Shown here: positions 17,547 to 25,801 of the stretch, in pieces
How positions within the stretch are numbered: the first letter of the stretch is position 1
How the letters are laid out: every line of letters starts with the position of its first letter
From: Bacteroidota bacterium
GTDB lineage: Bacteria; Bacteroidota; Bacteroidia; UKL13-3
Length of the DNA stretch: 64,000 nt
Assembly: GCA_947477885.1 (NCBI GenBank)
Contig: CANJUD010000003.1
Coordinates: 62,001-126,000 of the forward strand
Reading direction: 5' to 3'
Made by a program: the position numbers and the translations under genes
The notes under the pieces: generated by a model
Database searches by the model: none
What the model was told of the DNA's origin: nothing
What the model saw: only the letters and a program-made list of their open reading frames with translations

Positions 17547-19421
17547 TTACATGAAAAAATTAAAGACTAAGATTAATAAAACTCCTGCCACCATTCCTAC
17601 CATATACCACTCAAGTTTACCGTCCTGCAATAGTCTCAATAGATTTGCACTTTGCTTCACACACCATGCTATGCTATTAACTATACCATCCACAATTTGA
17701 TTGTCCACCACTTTGTGAAGGAATACAGAAAGTGCTTCAATAGGTTTTACAAATAAAGTATTATATATTTCATCGATATAATATTTGTGTGATAGTACTT
17801 TTGAAAATCCAGTTTCTGCTTCGTCAGATTCAGGCACTATAGATTTTGTTATATAATAATTGCGAACACTAAATATGATAACTGCCAATACCACAATTGA
17901 AATCCCCAGTACAGTATATTCAAAAAATTCTGATGGATGGAAATGACTTGAACCTTCCACAATCGGATGTAAAAAATGATTGAGTATATGATTGTCGCTC
18001 ATCCAACCCGGCATGCCTAAGAATCCAGCCACAGACGCTAATACAGCCAATACCATCAAGGGTATAGTCATACTCATCGGACTTTCATGCAAGTGTTCTT
18101 TTTGATGATGCGTGCCACGGAAATTGCCACGGAATACTAAGAAATATAGTCGGAACATATATATAGCAGTGAGTACCGAAGCCATTGCTAAAAGTGTGAA
18201 TACGATATCAGAATGACCATGAGCCATTGCCAATATTTCGTCTTTTGAGAAAAATCCGGAGAAGAAGGGAACACCCGTAATTGCTAAGGTTCCAATTAAA
18301 AAAGTGATATGAGTTATCGGCAATGCTTTTTTCAATCCACCCATTTTGCGAATGTCTTGTTCGCCACCCATACCATGTATTACAGAGCCAGAACCCAAGA
18401 ATAACAATGCTTTGAAAAATGCATGGGTCAATAAATGGAACATGGCCGTGGTATATGCACCCACACCCAGTGCCACAAACATATATCCCAACTGACTTAC
18501 GGTGCTATATGCCAGTACTTTTTTAATATCGTTTTGTTTTATGCCGATTGTTCCTGCAATCATGGCAGTGGCTAGACCAACATACATAATCAATTCAGAT
18601 GCATTGGGCGACATGATATATAATACATTGCTTCGAACCACCAAGTATATACCCGCGGTTACCATGGTAGCTGCATGTATCAGTGCTGAAACGGGCGTTG
18701 GTCCTGCCATCGCATCGGGCAACCAAGTATATAATGGTATCTGTGCCGATTTGCCCATTGCTCCTACAAATAATAATATACATATAATATTTGTTGAGTC
18801 GCCATGTGCATAGGCATTTTTGAAAACATCAGCATATTCTATACTTCCAAAAGTATTAAATATCATAAAAATGCCAAGCAATAATCCCAAATCACCAATA
18901 CGGTTCATGATAAAAGCTTTGCGGGCAGCAACACCAAATTCTTTGTTCTTATACCAAAATCCGATGAGCAAGTATGAACATAGCCCAACACCTTCCCAAC
19001 CAAAAAACATCAACATATAATTACTACCCATCACGAGTAATAACATAGAGAAGATAAATAAATTGAGGTAGGCAAAAAATCTGTGAAATCCATCATCATG
19101 ATGCATATATCCATCGGAATACATGTGGATGAGGAATCCGATTCCTGTTATAATGAGCATCATCATGGTGCTCAACTGGTCTATCTGAAATGCAATTTGT
19201 ATATGGGTATCGCCCACACTAATCCAATCATATAGCACAGCAGTGAAAGCACCTTCATCAATTACTTGTTTGAAACATAATATAGATAATATAAACGAAC
19301 CCAATATTGTGCCACATGCTATAGTAGCAACCACTGGCTTGGGTAAGCGTTTGCCCGCCAATCCATTGATTACAAAACCTAGAAAAGGCAGTAGCGGTAT
19401 GAGGTAAACTAAATCAGCCAT
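17547..19421 (-). CDS. nuoL: NADH-quinone oxidoreductase subunit L
   Basis: The 624-residue distal antiporter-like subunit shows FFGWEGVGLCSYLLIGFW, GAMGKSAQIPLYTWLPDAMAGPTPVSALIHAATMVTAG and KVLAYSTVSQLGYM. A long C-terminal region with DEIYNTLFVKPIEALS and a final transmembrane segment corresponds to the lateral helix and anchor of NuoL. Length is usual. It directly abuts nuoK. Confidence 0.97.
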   Translation of the reverse strand: MADLVYLIPLLPFLGFVINGLAGKRLPKPVVATIACGTILGSFILSILCFKQVIDEGAFTAVLYDWISVGDTHIQIAFQIDQLSTMMMLIITGIGFLIHMYSDGYMHHDDGFHRFFAYLNLFIFSMLLLVMGSNYMLMFFGWEGVGLCSYLLIGFWYKNKEFGVAARKAFIMNRIGDLGLLLGIFMIFNTFGSIEYADVFKNAYAHGDSTNIICILLFVGAMGKSAQIPLYTWLPDAMAGPTPVSALIHAATMVTAGIYLVVRSNVLYIMSPNASELIMYVGLATAMIAGTIGIKQNDIKKVLAYSTVSQLGYMFVALGVGAYTTAMFHLLTHAFFKALLFLGSGSVIHGMGGEQDIRKMGGLKKALPITHITFLIGTLAITGVPFFSGFFSKDEILAMAHGHSDIVFTLLAMASVLTAIYMFRLYFLVFRGNFRGTHHQKEHLHESPMSMTIPLMVLAVLASVAGFLGMPGWMSDNHILNHFLHPIVEGSSHFHPSEFFEYTVLGISIVVLAVIIFSVRNYYITKSIVPESDEAETGFSKVLSHKYYIDEIYNTLFVKPIEALSVFLHKVVDNQIVDGIVNSIAWCVKQSANLLRLLQDGKLEWYMVGMVAGVLLILVFNFFM

Positions 19422-19727
19422 TTACCATTTAAGTTTGTTAAAGAGGTTAATATCGGTGGTTTTGAAATTGCGATATATCATCACGATTAACGCCAATCCT
19501 ACTGCAACTTCAGCTGCAGCTACCACCATAATAAAGAATACAAATATCTGCCCGGCAGCATCGCCATGATAAGTGCTGAAAGAAGCCATCAATAAATTCA
19601 CAGCATTGAGCATGATTTCAACACACATTAATAATATAATAGCATTCCTGCGTAGCAGCACACCCATCACCCCAATGCAAAATAGCACGGTGCTCAATAA
19701 TATATAATGTTCTATTGGTACTTTCAA
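19422..19727 (-). CDS. nuoK: NADH-quinone oxidoreductase subunit K
   Basis: The 101-residue protein has three transmembrane segments. Conserved acidic residues appear in LMCVEIMLNAVNLLMASF and FFIMVVAAAEVAVGLALIV, the two membrane glutamates that form part of the central proton path. Its ATG overlaps the nuoJ stop (ATGA), so the two are translationally coupled. Confidence 0.96.
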   Translation of the reverse strand: MKVPIEHYILLSTVLFCIGVMGVLLRRNAIILLMCVEIMLNAVNLLMASFSTYHGDAAGQIFVFFIMVVAAAEVAVGLALIVMIYRNFKTTDINLFNKLKW

Positions 19728-20248
19728 TTTGTGATTTCGTTAACGGGTTCTATTTTTGGGTCACGTTTGCCAAGCATTACTGCTCCAATCATTGCTGAAA
19801 GAAATAATAATGACGACACTTCAAAAGGTACTACATATTCTTTAAAAAGCACTTTGCCTAGGTTTCCCACAAGGCCAATATCTTCATTCGGATTTCCCAA
19901 GGCTGGCGACATGGTTGATTTGTGCAAGGCTGCTACCATTACCAAAGCTAATAAGCATCCAGCCAATACGCCAATGCCTTTCATCAAATAGCTTTTTACT
20001 GGTTCGCTTTCTTTATTGAGGTTTAATAACATCAGTACAAATAAAAACAATACCATTATGGCACCGGCATATACTATTATATGTACGATAGCCAAAAACT
20101 GTGCATTAAGAATTATATACTGACCTGCGATGGCGAAAAAGGTAACGATAAGAAACAGTACGCTATGTATAGGATTTTTTGCAGTCACCACCAGCAGTGC
20201 CGCGAATATGGACACAAATGCAAGAAAATAAAATAGGTACTCGCTCAT
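19724..20248 (-). CDS. nuoJ: NADH-quinone oxidoreductase subunit J
   Basis: The 174-residue membrane protein has five hydrophobic segments and the NuoJ signature NPIHSVLFLIVTFFAIAGQYIILNAQFLAIVHIIVYAGAIMVLFLFVLMLLN, which includes the pi-bulge helix of TM3 that couples quinone chemistry to pumping. It starts three bases past the nuoI stop and overlaps nuoK by four bases. Confidence 0.96.
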   Translation of the reverse strand: MSEYLFYFLAFVSIFAALLVVTAKNPIHSVLFLIVTFFAIAGQYIILNAQFLAIVHIIVYAGAIMVLFLFVLMLLNLNKESEPVKSYLMKGIGVLAGCLLALVMVAALHKSTMSPALGNPNEDIGLVGNLGKVLFKEYVVPFEVSSLLFLSAMIGAVMLGKRDPKIEPVNEITN

Positions 20249-20251
20249 TTA

Positions 20252-20791
20252 TTAATCTCTGGTGTATTGTTGTCTTTTGGTTACATCTATGCGTTGCTCA
20301 AGAGCAAGCGGCTCCACTAATTTATCTTTACCATATATAAAGTTTTCGCGGTTGTATTCTGTTGGGGTAATTCTGTCTGTCAAAAATATTGCTTCTTTGG
20401 GGCAGGCTTCTTCGCATAATCCACAAAAAATGCAACGCAGCATATTGATTTCATAAACGGCAGCATATTTCTCTTCGCGAAATTTCATTTCCTCGCCGGG
20501 CTTTCTTTCAGCGGCTACCATAGTGATTGCTTCTGCGGGGCAGGCCACAGCACAAAGACCACAAGCGGTGCAGTTTTCGCGTCCCATCTCGTCACGCTTA
20601 AGAACGTGCATACCTCTATATACAGGGGCGAACGGACGCTTTTGCTCAGGGTACTTAACCGTAGCAGCTTTCTTAAATAAATGACTAAAGGTAATGAACA
20701 TGCCTTTAATGATGGCAGGCAAATAAAGACGTTCCATCAGGGACATCTTTTTATTGACAACTACTTTGGATCTATTGGTTAGTGGCTGCAT
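20252..20791 (-). CDS. nuoI: NADH-quinone oxidoreductase subunit I
   Basis: Two 4Fe-4S cluster motifs, CTACGLCAVACPAEAI and CIFCGLCEEACPKEAI, identify the ferredoxin-like subunit carrying clusters N6a and N6b, which passes electrons toward the quinone site at the membrane. The ORF-track start (TTG 20836) includes the promoter itself; ATG at 20791 (MQPLTNRSKVVVNKK) is preferred and gives 179 residues. It is the first gene of this operon. NuoH, normally just upstream, is absent, so nuoA-H must lie elsewhere. Confidence 0.95.
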   Translation of the reverse strand: MQPLTNRSKVVVNKKMSLMERLYLPAIIKGMFITFSHLFKKAATVKYPEQKRPFAPVYRGMHVLKRDEMGRENCTACGLCAVACPAEAITMVAAERKPGEEMKFREEKYAAVYEINMLRCIFCGLCEEACPKEAIFLTDRITPTEYNRENFIYGKDKLVEPLALEQRIDVTKRQQYTRD

Positions 20792-20806
20792 GTTCTTTTC
20801 GGGCTG

Positions 20807-20836
20807 CGAAGTTAAGGGTACGATTGTAAATTGCAA
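20807..20836 (-). promoter_or_regulatory. promoter of nuoIJKLMN
   Basis: On the minus strand TTG (20836-20834), exactly 19 bases, then TAACTTCG (20814-20807), one mismatch from TAnnTTTG. The start site would fall near 20800, about ten bases before the ATG at 20791. Confidence 0.5.
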
Positions 20837-20999
20837 TTGTGAAATATATTAACAATTGAAAATGGACTTTGTGGATTGGATACTGCAAAAAATAACCCTC
20901 ACATTGCTGCAAGGGTTGCACAAATTTTCATACTTACATCAATCCTCGTAGGATTGCCGAACAGAGTTATATTCCTCCTAATATAGTTACATTTAGGAG

Positions 21000-22547
21000 C
21001 TATTTTACAAAATTTAGCTTCTTCCTAAGTAGATAGAAATCTTCCCCTGTTTGTCTGGTAAAATAAATATATCCGTCTTTTTCAAAATGCATCATATCAT
21101 TCTTATTCATATCAGACACTTCTTGCCTCAAAATGCTTTTTGAGCTTCTTCTTATGTCTAATATTACCCTAAAGTCATGCCTCCAATTCAAAGCTACAAT
21201 ATATAAATTATCATTATCTGTAGATGGTAGCATGTAAAAATAATGCGATCTAATAAAATCCTCAAGTGAATCTGAAGGTAATTTTTCGAATTGTTTATCT
21301 AGTACATATTTTACCTTACCATCAGAGCCATAAATAAGAGGCAATGAAGTAAAGAGTGTCATTTCCTTGCCATCATATATCTGAGTACCTCCTGATAGAA
21401 GGCTATAATAAAGATTTGTTTTTACAAAAGCCTCTGGGATATTTAATTTTGAAAAATTTACTAATTCAAGTTCTTTGGAAAATGGCGAAACCTTATAATA
21501 GGCATAAACCTGGTTTTTAAAATTATCTAAATTAACAGGGTCACAATATACTTGCATTTTGTACATTGTATCGCTAACGCATGTAAAATCGAAATTAAGA
21601 CTGCCATCAGTAAAGCAATCGGGCCTTTTTGCTGTATTTCTGAGCATGTAGTAACTAGCTTCCACATTGTATAAAGAGTCTAACCTTCTTATACAAATTC
21701 CAAATCTTTTATACGCTGATATGGAATCTACATACTCAGGGTATTCAACTTGATAAAAGACATGTATTTTCCCATCGAGCACATCAAAATTTATAGGGTA
21801 AATCTTGAGTTTACCCTGTTTGATAAATTTTATATACTTGTTATATTGCAACTGGTTATTCTTTTCTTGCTTTTTAATAATATTCTCAAAAAACGCAAAA
21901 TTTATTATATCATTTTCTTCCTGAGATAGTGAAATAACCTTTTTTATATATCCATCACGTAAATTAAGTACCGCCAATTTATTCAAGACTTGGTTAAAAG
22001 CAACTATATTTTTAGTGTTTAAAACTCTAATTTTACAAAAGGAATTTAAAACAAAGTTTTCATTTTCTTCCAGTAAAAGCGAATCAGTAGCATTTTGCAC
22101 ACTGGCTTTATTCCTATCTAAAAAATCATTCACCTCTTGATCATCTGCCAAATTAATATTAAGGATAACTTTACAATTATGTATCTCTGACAATGTGTGG
22201 TAGCCATTTGGTGACAGCAATTGGAAAATAGTATCATCATTAATAATTTCTATTTTTGAAAAATCCACTTTTTCCAAACCAAGTTTCTCCTGCAAATATG
22301 GGATCATTTCTTTTTTTCTCACTCCTGATAAAACCATTACAACATTCTGCTCTTTTTCTAAAATTATTTTTATATTAGAAAGACAATTTAGGCAAGAGCC
22401 CGCCTTGATGGCAATAACAGTATATTTCTTATCGCATGACAACCCCTTTTTAATAAAAGTATTGTTTATACCTTGTGTATTTGAGCTGTGATAGAAAAAA
22501 ACGGTTGCTATAACTATAACAACCGTTTTAATAAATTTAGCGGACAT
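21000..22547 (-). CDS. exported protein with CxxC thioredoxin-like N-domain
   Basis: Unrecognised family, 515 residues. After a signal peptide or N-terminal anchor (FIKTVVIVIATVFFYHSS), residues about 38-150 look thioredoxin/TlpA-like: KKYTVIAIKAGSCLNCLSNIKIILEKEQ, with C52-LN-C55 following a beta-strand. Residues about 170-515 are strand-rich (LNLRDGYIKKVISLS, VLDGKIHVFYQVEY, TLFTSLPLIYGSDGKVKYVLDKQF) and could be a beta-propeller. Its ATG overlaps the stop of the small Cys-rich gene upstream (TAATG), so the two are coupled. I infer a role in oxidising, exporting or sensing the two Cys-rich proteins; this is untested. Confidence 0.8.
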   Translation of the reverse strand: MSAKFIKTVVIVIATVFFYHSSNTQGINNTFIKKGLSCDKKYTVIAIKAGSCLNCLSNIKIILEKEQNVVMVLSGVRKKEMIPYLQEKLGLEKVDFSKIEIINDDTIFQLLSPNGYHTLSEIHNCKVILNINLADDQEVNDFLDRNKASVQNATDSLLLEENENFVLNSFCKIRVLNTKNIVAFNQVLNKLAVLNLRDGYIKKVISLSQEENDIINFAFFENIIKKQEKNNQLQYNKYIKFIKQGKLKIYPINFDVLDGKIHVFYQVEYPEYVDSISAYKRFGICIRRLDSLYNVEASYYMLRNTAKRPDCFTDGSLNFDFTCVSDTMYKMQVYCDPVNLDNFKNQVYAYYKVSPFSKELELVNFSKLNIPEAFVKTNLYYSLLSGGTQIYDGKEMTLFTSLPLIYGSDGKVKYVLDKQFEKLPSDSLEDFIRSHYFYMLPSTDNDNLYIVALNWRHDFRVILDIRRSSKSILRQEVSDMNKNDMMHFEKDGYIYFTRQTGEDFYLLRKKLNFVK

Positions 22548-22939
22548 TAGTTTGCACAGTCGGTATTAATGGTAATTACATTTCCTACTTTTCTTGCACA
22601 TTCCCAACTATTTGAATTTTTACATGCGTAATAGGTTGACCCCATAGGTTCAATCACTTCTATAAACGGACCACAAGTAATAGTTGTGCCTCCACCGGAA
22701 GGGGCACAGGCAACTTTCGTGTAATAAATAGGAGGTACTGGATTGTAAGGATTTAATATAGGCAGACCACTAAAATTGTAATGAACCTCTCCGCTGGGTA
22801 AAGTAGCTTCAGTAAAAGGGTTTTGTAGTTCATAGTTAGCGTCCGCTTTTATTAAATAAAGTTGTGCTGTCTGGCAAAAAGCTGTTTTGCTGAGAGATAT
22901 AAATATAAAAGCCAATAGTATTACTTTGAAATTTTTCAT
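22547..22939 (-). CDS. small Cys-rich exported protein A
   Basis: The 130-residue product has a clear signal peptide (MKNFKVILLAFIFISLSKTAFCQ) and a mature domain of about 107 residues with five cysteines. The C-terminal part reads ITCGPFIEVIEPMGSTYYACKNSNSWECARKVGNVITI. The neighbouring gene B shares TCGP...CKNSN...C..RKV, so the two are paralogues. Function is unknown. It lies 12 bp after gene B and overlaps the CxxC protein gene by one base, so the three form one operon. Confidence 0.8.
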   Translation of the reverse strand: MKNFKVILLAFIFISLSKTAFCQTAQLYLIKADANYELQNPFTEATLPSGEVHYNFSGLPILNPYNPVPPIYYTKVACAPSGGGTTITCGPFIEVIEPMGSTYYACKNSNSWECARKVGNVITINTDCAN

Positions 22940-22951
22940 AAGATATATAAA

Positions 22952-23338
22952 TTAAAGTGAATCTTTTAGGATAATTATTACAGTGGAGTCAGATTGAACT
23001 TTTCTACTAGAACAAACTAGGTTGTTTGAGTTTTTGCACGTCCACAATTTACCACCAGTAGAACTACTCTTGTCATCTCTGGGACCACATGTATTACCAT
23101 TTCCACATCCAGCAGGTTGTATTGGGTCACTTGGATCTACAGGAGGAGTTGAAACTAACACCAAAGTATAAGGACCATTACAAATATATGATTCTGAACC
23201 ATCTGGGTTCAAGACAACTTGCATGGGAACTGTACAATTTATTTTTTTTAATTGAGTTGCATTTACTTCCTGAATATATATTCCGGAAATAACCTCTTGT
23301 GCCACTCCCTGCTTCACAAAACTTAATAATACAAGCAC
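22952..23338 (-). CDS. small Cys-rich exported protein B
   Basis: From the GTG at 23338 the ORF gives 128 residues, with six cysteines in the mature part and GNTCGPRDDKSSS ... LWTCKNSNNLVCSSRKVQ near the end, paralogous to protein A. The called start leaves only MLVLLSFVKQGVAQ as leader, with no basic n-region. The frame stays open upstream to 23377 and reads NLKKILKILKLSLV, a perfect n-region, but contains no ATG, GTG or TTG. Either an unusual initiator (ATA is present twice) is used, or the start has been lost and GTG gives a weakened signal. Function unknown. Confidence 0.7.
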   Translation of the reverse strand: MLVLLSFVKQGVAQEVISGIYIQEVNATQLKKINCTVPMQVVLNPDGSESYICNGPYTLVLVSTPPVDPSDPIQPAGCGNGNTCGPRDDKSSSTGGKLWTCKNSNNLVCSSRKVQSDSTVIIILKDSL

Positions 23339-23972
23339 AAGGCTTAATTTTAATATTTTTAATATTTTTTTAAATTTTAAATGTGATTGTCTTTGTTAAC
23401 TTACACCCATTTTCTTCAAAGCGAAATAAGGCTAAAACTTTTAATTTTTCATAGGCCCGTCTCCTTTCTTTTTAAAATATTGGCACAAAGAAATTTTGCA
23501 AAAGGGCTTTTCAGCAGTAATGAGGATAACAAGAAATGAAAGTAAAACGAGTAAAAAAATCCGTAACCCAGGGCTATAATTGGGGGGGGCAAACACCCCC
23601 TAAAAAAGGTTTTAAAAGCAATAGATGCGTTTGTAGGCATATGGCTTAAGTTTTAAATCAAATTTGAAACATAAATACTAAGAGGTAAAACGATGCAATG
23701 CAAATTTATTTTTTAAAATGTGCAAATTGTTTGAATGTGAATTTTATGGATAACGTTATTTGCTAGTAGAATGCTGATTGAGGCAAATATTATAATATAT
23801 AAAAAATGTTATTTGTGTTTTTTTAGGACGAATTAAGAATTTCGCAAAAGTCAAATTGGTTTTTTTTAAAGTATTGATCTAGTCAAAATACTCTCCATAC
23901 ATCATGCTATAATTATATACCCCTGATTTACAGCTTAAAAAAACTATTTTGAAAAAGATTTGCTTTTGTTGC
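23339..23972. other. gene-poor stretch upstream of the Cys-rich operon
   Basis: These 630 bases hold no long gene. I see an A/T-rich segment covering the possible n-region of protein B, a run of eight G followed by a C5 run that can fold as a hairpin (gggggtgtttgccccc, minus strand), and a short basic ORF on the plus strand (separate entry). The 63-residue minus-strand ORF at 23449 has no RBS, no signal and an implausible composition. No promoter for the operon is obvious. Confidence 0.6.
23536..23649 (+). CDS. possible 37-residue basic peptide
   Basis: ATG at 23536 opens MKVKRVKKSVTQGYNWGGQT and ends KGFKSNRCVCRHMA before TAA. A weak purine-rich site (gaggat) is about ten bases upstream. 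It is strongly basic with a CVC motif and spans the G8 run, so one G more or less would destroy it. It is too short for the ORF track. Its position beside Cys-rich secreted proteins makes it worth a look, but it may be chance. Confidence 0.22.
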   Translation: MKVKRVKKSVTQGYNWGGQTPPKKGFKSNRCVCRHMA

Positions 23973-24001
23973 TTGTAATTTCAAAAAAAAAATTAATTTC
24001 G
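23973..24001 (+). promoter_or_regulatory. promoter candidate for the DUF2795 gene
   Basis: TTG at 23973-23975, 18 bases, then TAATTTCG at 23994-24001, one mismatch from TAnnTTTG. It gives a leader of about 20-25 bases that includes an AAGGAG site. Confidence 0.45.
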
Positions 24002-24029
24002 CGGGAAATTTAAAAGGAGACAAAAGACT

Positions 24030-24251
24030 ATGTATTGGACACTCGAATTAGCATCATATCTGGACGACGCCCCATGGCCAGCCACTAAAGACGAATTAAT
24101 TGACTACGCCATCCGCAGCGGAGCACCACTTGAAGCAATAGAAAACTTGCAAGAGCTAGAAGACGATGGTGAGCCATTTGAAAGCATGGAAGAAGTTTGG
24201 CCCGATTACCCATCGGACGACGATTACTTCTATAACGCAGACGAACTGTAA
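24030..24251 (+). CDS. DUF2795 domain protein
   Basis: The 73-residue acidic protein (MYWTLELASYLDDAPWPATKDELIDYAIRSG ... PDYPSDDDYFYNADEL) matches the small DUF2795 family, in which a four-residue 'WPATKDEL' turn and 'A..GAP' are conserved. Function is not known. It is unusual here in having a true Shine-Dalgarno sequence (aaaaggagac, about 9 bases before ATG), and it is a single-gene unit with its own promoter and a strong terminator. That suggests high, constant expression. Confidence 0.85.
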   Translation: MYWTLELASYLDDAPWPATKDELIDYAIRSGAPLEAIENLQELEDDGEPFESMEEVWPDYPSDDDYFYNADEL

Positions 24252-24279
24252 GAAAATTTCTTATCTAAAATAATTACTG

Positions 24280-24305
24280 AAGCCACTTAACCGTGGCTTT
24301 TTTTA
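24280..24305 (+). terminator. rho-independent terminator
   Basis: aagccac and gtggctt pair around ttaacc and are followed by a T-run. It lies 28 bases past the DUF2795 stop. Confidence 0.9.
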
Positions 24306-24345
24306 TTGAATGAGTTGAAGAAGTGTGATTGAATGATTGAGCCAA

Positions 24346-24690
24346 TTATAATATATCCAAGATTAACTCAGGTGGACGAGCAATCACTGCCTTGTCTCCA
24401 ACAACAACGATAGGTCTTTCAATCAGAACAGGATTCTCAACCATCAAATTAATCAAATCAGCTTCTGATAATTTTTTGCCTTTGTAGGGTTTAAATGCAT
24501 CCTCGCCTGTTCTAATAATTTCAAGTGGTTTTTTGCCTAACATTTTAAGCAAATTTTTGATGGTGCTAATTGAGGGCGGCGTTTTCAAATATTCTACCAT
24601 TTCAAATTCTAGCTTCTGCTCATTTAAAAGGGTACACGCTCCGCGGCTTTTGCTGCAGCGAGGGTTATGATATATAGTTATCTTTTTCAT
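24346..24690 (-). CDS. arsC: ArsC-family reductase (glutaredoxin-type)
   Basis: The 114-residue protein begins MKKITIYHNPRCSKSRGACTLL with the single catalytic Cys12, and carries VEYLKTPPS, EIIRTGEDAFK and NPVLIERPIVVVGDKAVIARPPE, all hallmarks of the glutaredoxin-coupled arsenate reductase family. In E. coli ArsC the Arg60/94/107 triad binds arsenate; here the IRTGE and ERPI arginines and the Arg before PPE match. There is no ars operon around it, so a role as an orphan redox enzyme (YffB/Spx-like relative) is possible. Confidence 0.85.
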   Translation of the reverse strand: MKKITIYHNPRCSKSRGACTLLNEQKLEFEMVEYLKTPPSISTIKNLLKMLGKKPLEIIRTGEDAFKPYKGKKLSEADLINLMVENPVLIERPIVVVGDKAVIARPPELILDIL

Positions 24691-24738
24691 TTAGTGATAC
24701 AACAACTCAACGCCACATTTTTATTTAACAAGTATTTT

Positions 24739-24815
24739 GTCATCCTGAGTTTATCGAAGGGTAGACAAACTATGGTGCTTCTTTCAAACGCCGTCTTCGA
24801 TAAACTCAGACTGAC
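24739..24815. repeat. 77-bp palindromic dispersed repeat, copy 2
   Basis: It begins gtcatcctgagtttatcgaa and ends cttcgataaactcagactgac; ends are inverted repeats of about 20 bp. It is the same element, in the same orientation, as 1494-1569, with a diverged centre. Confidence 0.75.
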
Positions 24816-24825
24816 AACGTATAAT

Positions 24826-24915
24826 AATCAGGCGTCAGCATGCTTCGACTCCGCTCAGCATCTCAAAAATCAGGCGTCAGCAAAAATCGTATTTCGTACA
24901 TCGTATTTCGTAAAT
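24826..24915. repeat. short direct repeats before rfbA 3' end
   Basis: aatcaggcgtcagca occurs at 24826-24840 and 24868-24882, separated by a segment with cttcgactccgctcagca. Next to the second copy, atcgtatttcgta occurs twice in tandem with a short spacer. GGCGTCAGC recurs in the other intergenic repeats at 27.9 and 39.4 kb. Confidence 0.65.
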
Positions 24916-24920
24916 AAAGT

Positions 24921-25781
24921 TTACTTAAGCAACCCAAGGAGATAGCTACCGTACCCACTCTTCACCAAAGGCTCCGCAACTTTTACTAATTGCTCGTTAT
25001 TAATAAATCCCATTCGCCACGCAACTTCCTCTATACATCCAATTTTTAGCCCCTGTCTTTCTTCTATCACTTGCACATATTGCCCGGCTTGCATCAGGCT
25101 GGTGAACGTGCCTGTATCTAACCACGCAGTGCCACGACTTAATATACCCACTTTTAATTTTCCTTGTTGCAAATATTCTTTGTTAACATCAGTAATTTCA
25201 TATTCGCCTCGAGCGGATGGTTTCAATTCTTTGGCAATTTTTACTACGCTGTTATCATAAAAATATAAACCGGGAACTGCATAATTTGATTTGGGATGTG
25301 CGGGTTTTTCCTCGATTGAAATCACTTTATTGTTGCCGTCAAACTCCACCACACCATAGCGTTCGGGGTCGCTAACATGGTAGGCAAATACAATTCCTCC
25401 ATCAGGATTACTGCTGCTTTTAAGTAACGGAGTAATATCAGTTCCATAAAATATATTGTCGCCTAATACCAATGCAACGGAATCGTTTCCAATGAATTTT
25501 TCACCGATTACAAATGCTTGTGCTAGTCCATTGGGAACAACTTGCTCTTCATATTCAAAATTGCAACCCAAGTTTTTTCCATCACCTAAGAGTTTTTTGA
25601 AATGTGGCAAATCGTGCGGCGTAGAAATAATTAATATATCTTTTATACCTGCCATCATTAATATACTTAATGGATAATATATCATCGGTTTATCATACAC
25701 GGGCATCAACTGTTTGCTCATGGCCAATGTGAGTGGGTGTAGCCTTGTGCCGCTACCGCCTGCGAGTATAATACCTTTCAT
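24921..25781 (-). CDS. rfbA: glucose-1-phosphate thymidylyltransferase
   Basis: Nucleotidyltransferase signature [11 protein letters not shown] at 8-18, followed by [27 protein letters not shown] and GTAWLDTG, all typical of RfbA/RmlA. It makes dTDP-glucose from dTTP and glucose-1-phosphate, the first step toward dTDP-rhamnose and other dTDP-sugars for surface glycans. The 286-residue length is normal. The usual partners rfbB, rfbC and rfbD are not in the window, but ugd, a DegT aminotransferase and a sugar transferase are nearby on the same strand. Confidence 0.94.
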   Translation of the reverse strand: MKGIILAGGSGTRLHPLTLAMSKQLMPVYDKPMIYYPLSILMMAGIKDILIISTPHDLPHFKKLLGDGKNLGCNFEYEEQVVPNGLAQAFVIGEKFIGNDSVALVLGDNIFYGTDITPLLKSSSNPDGGIVFAYHVSDPERYGVVEFDGNNKVISIEEKPAHPKSNYAVPGLYFYDNSVVKIAKELKPSARGEYEITDVNKEYLQQGKLKVGILSRGTAWLDTGTFTSLMQAGQYVQVIEERQGLKIGCIEEVAWRMGFINNEQLVKVAEPLVKSGYGSYLLGLLK

Positions 25782-25801
25782 AATTTTTTATTTAAGTGGT
25801 C

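Noticed and set aside
23449-23640. 63-residue minus-strand ORF with hydrophobic stretch
   Set aside because: No RBS, passes through the G8 run and has an implausible composition; a basic plus-strand ORF is at least as likely.
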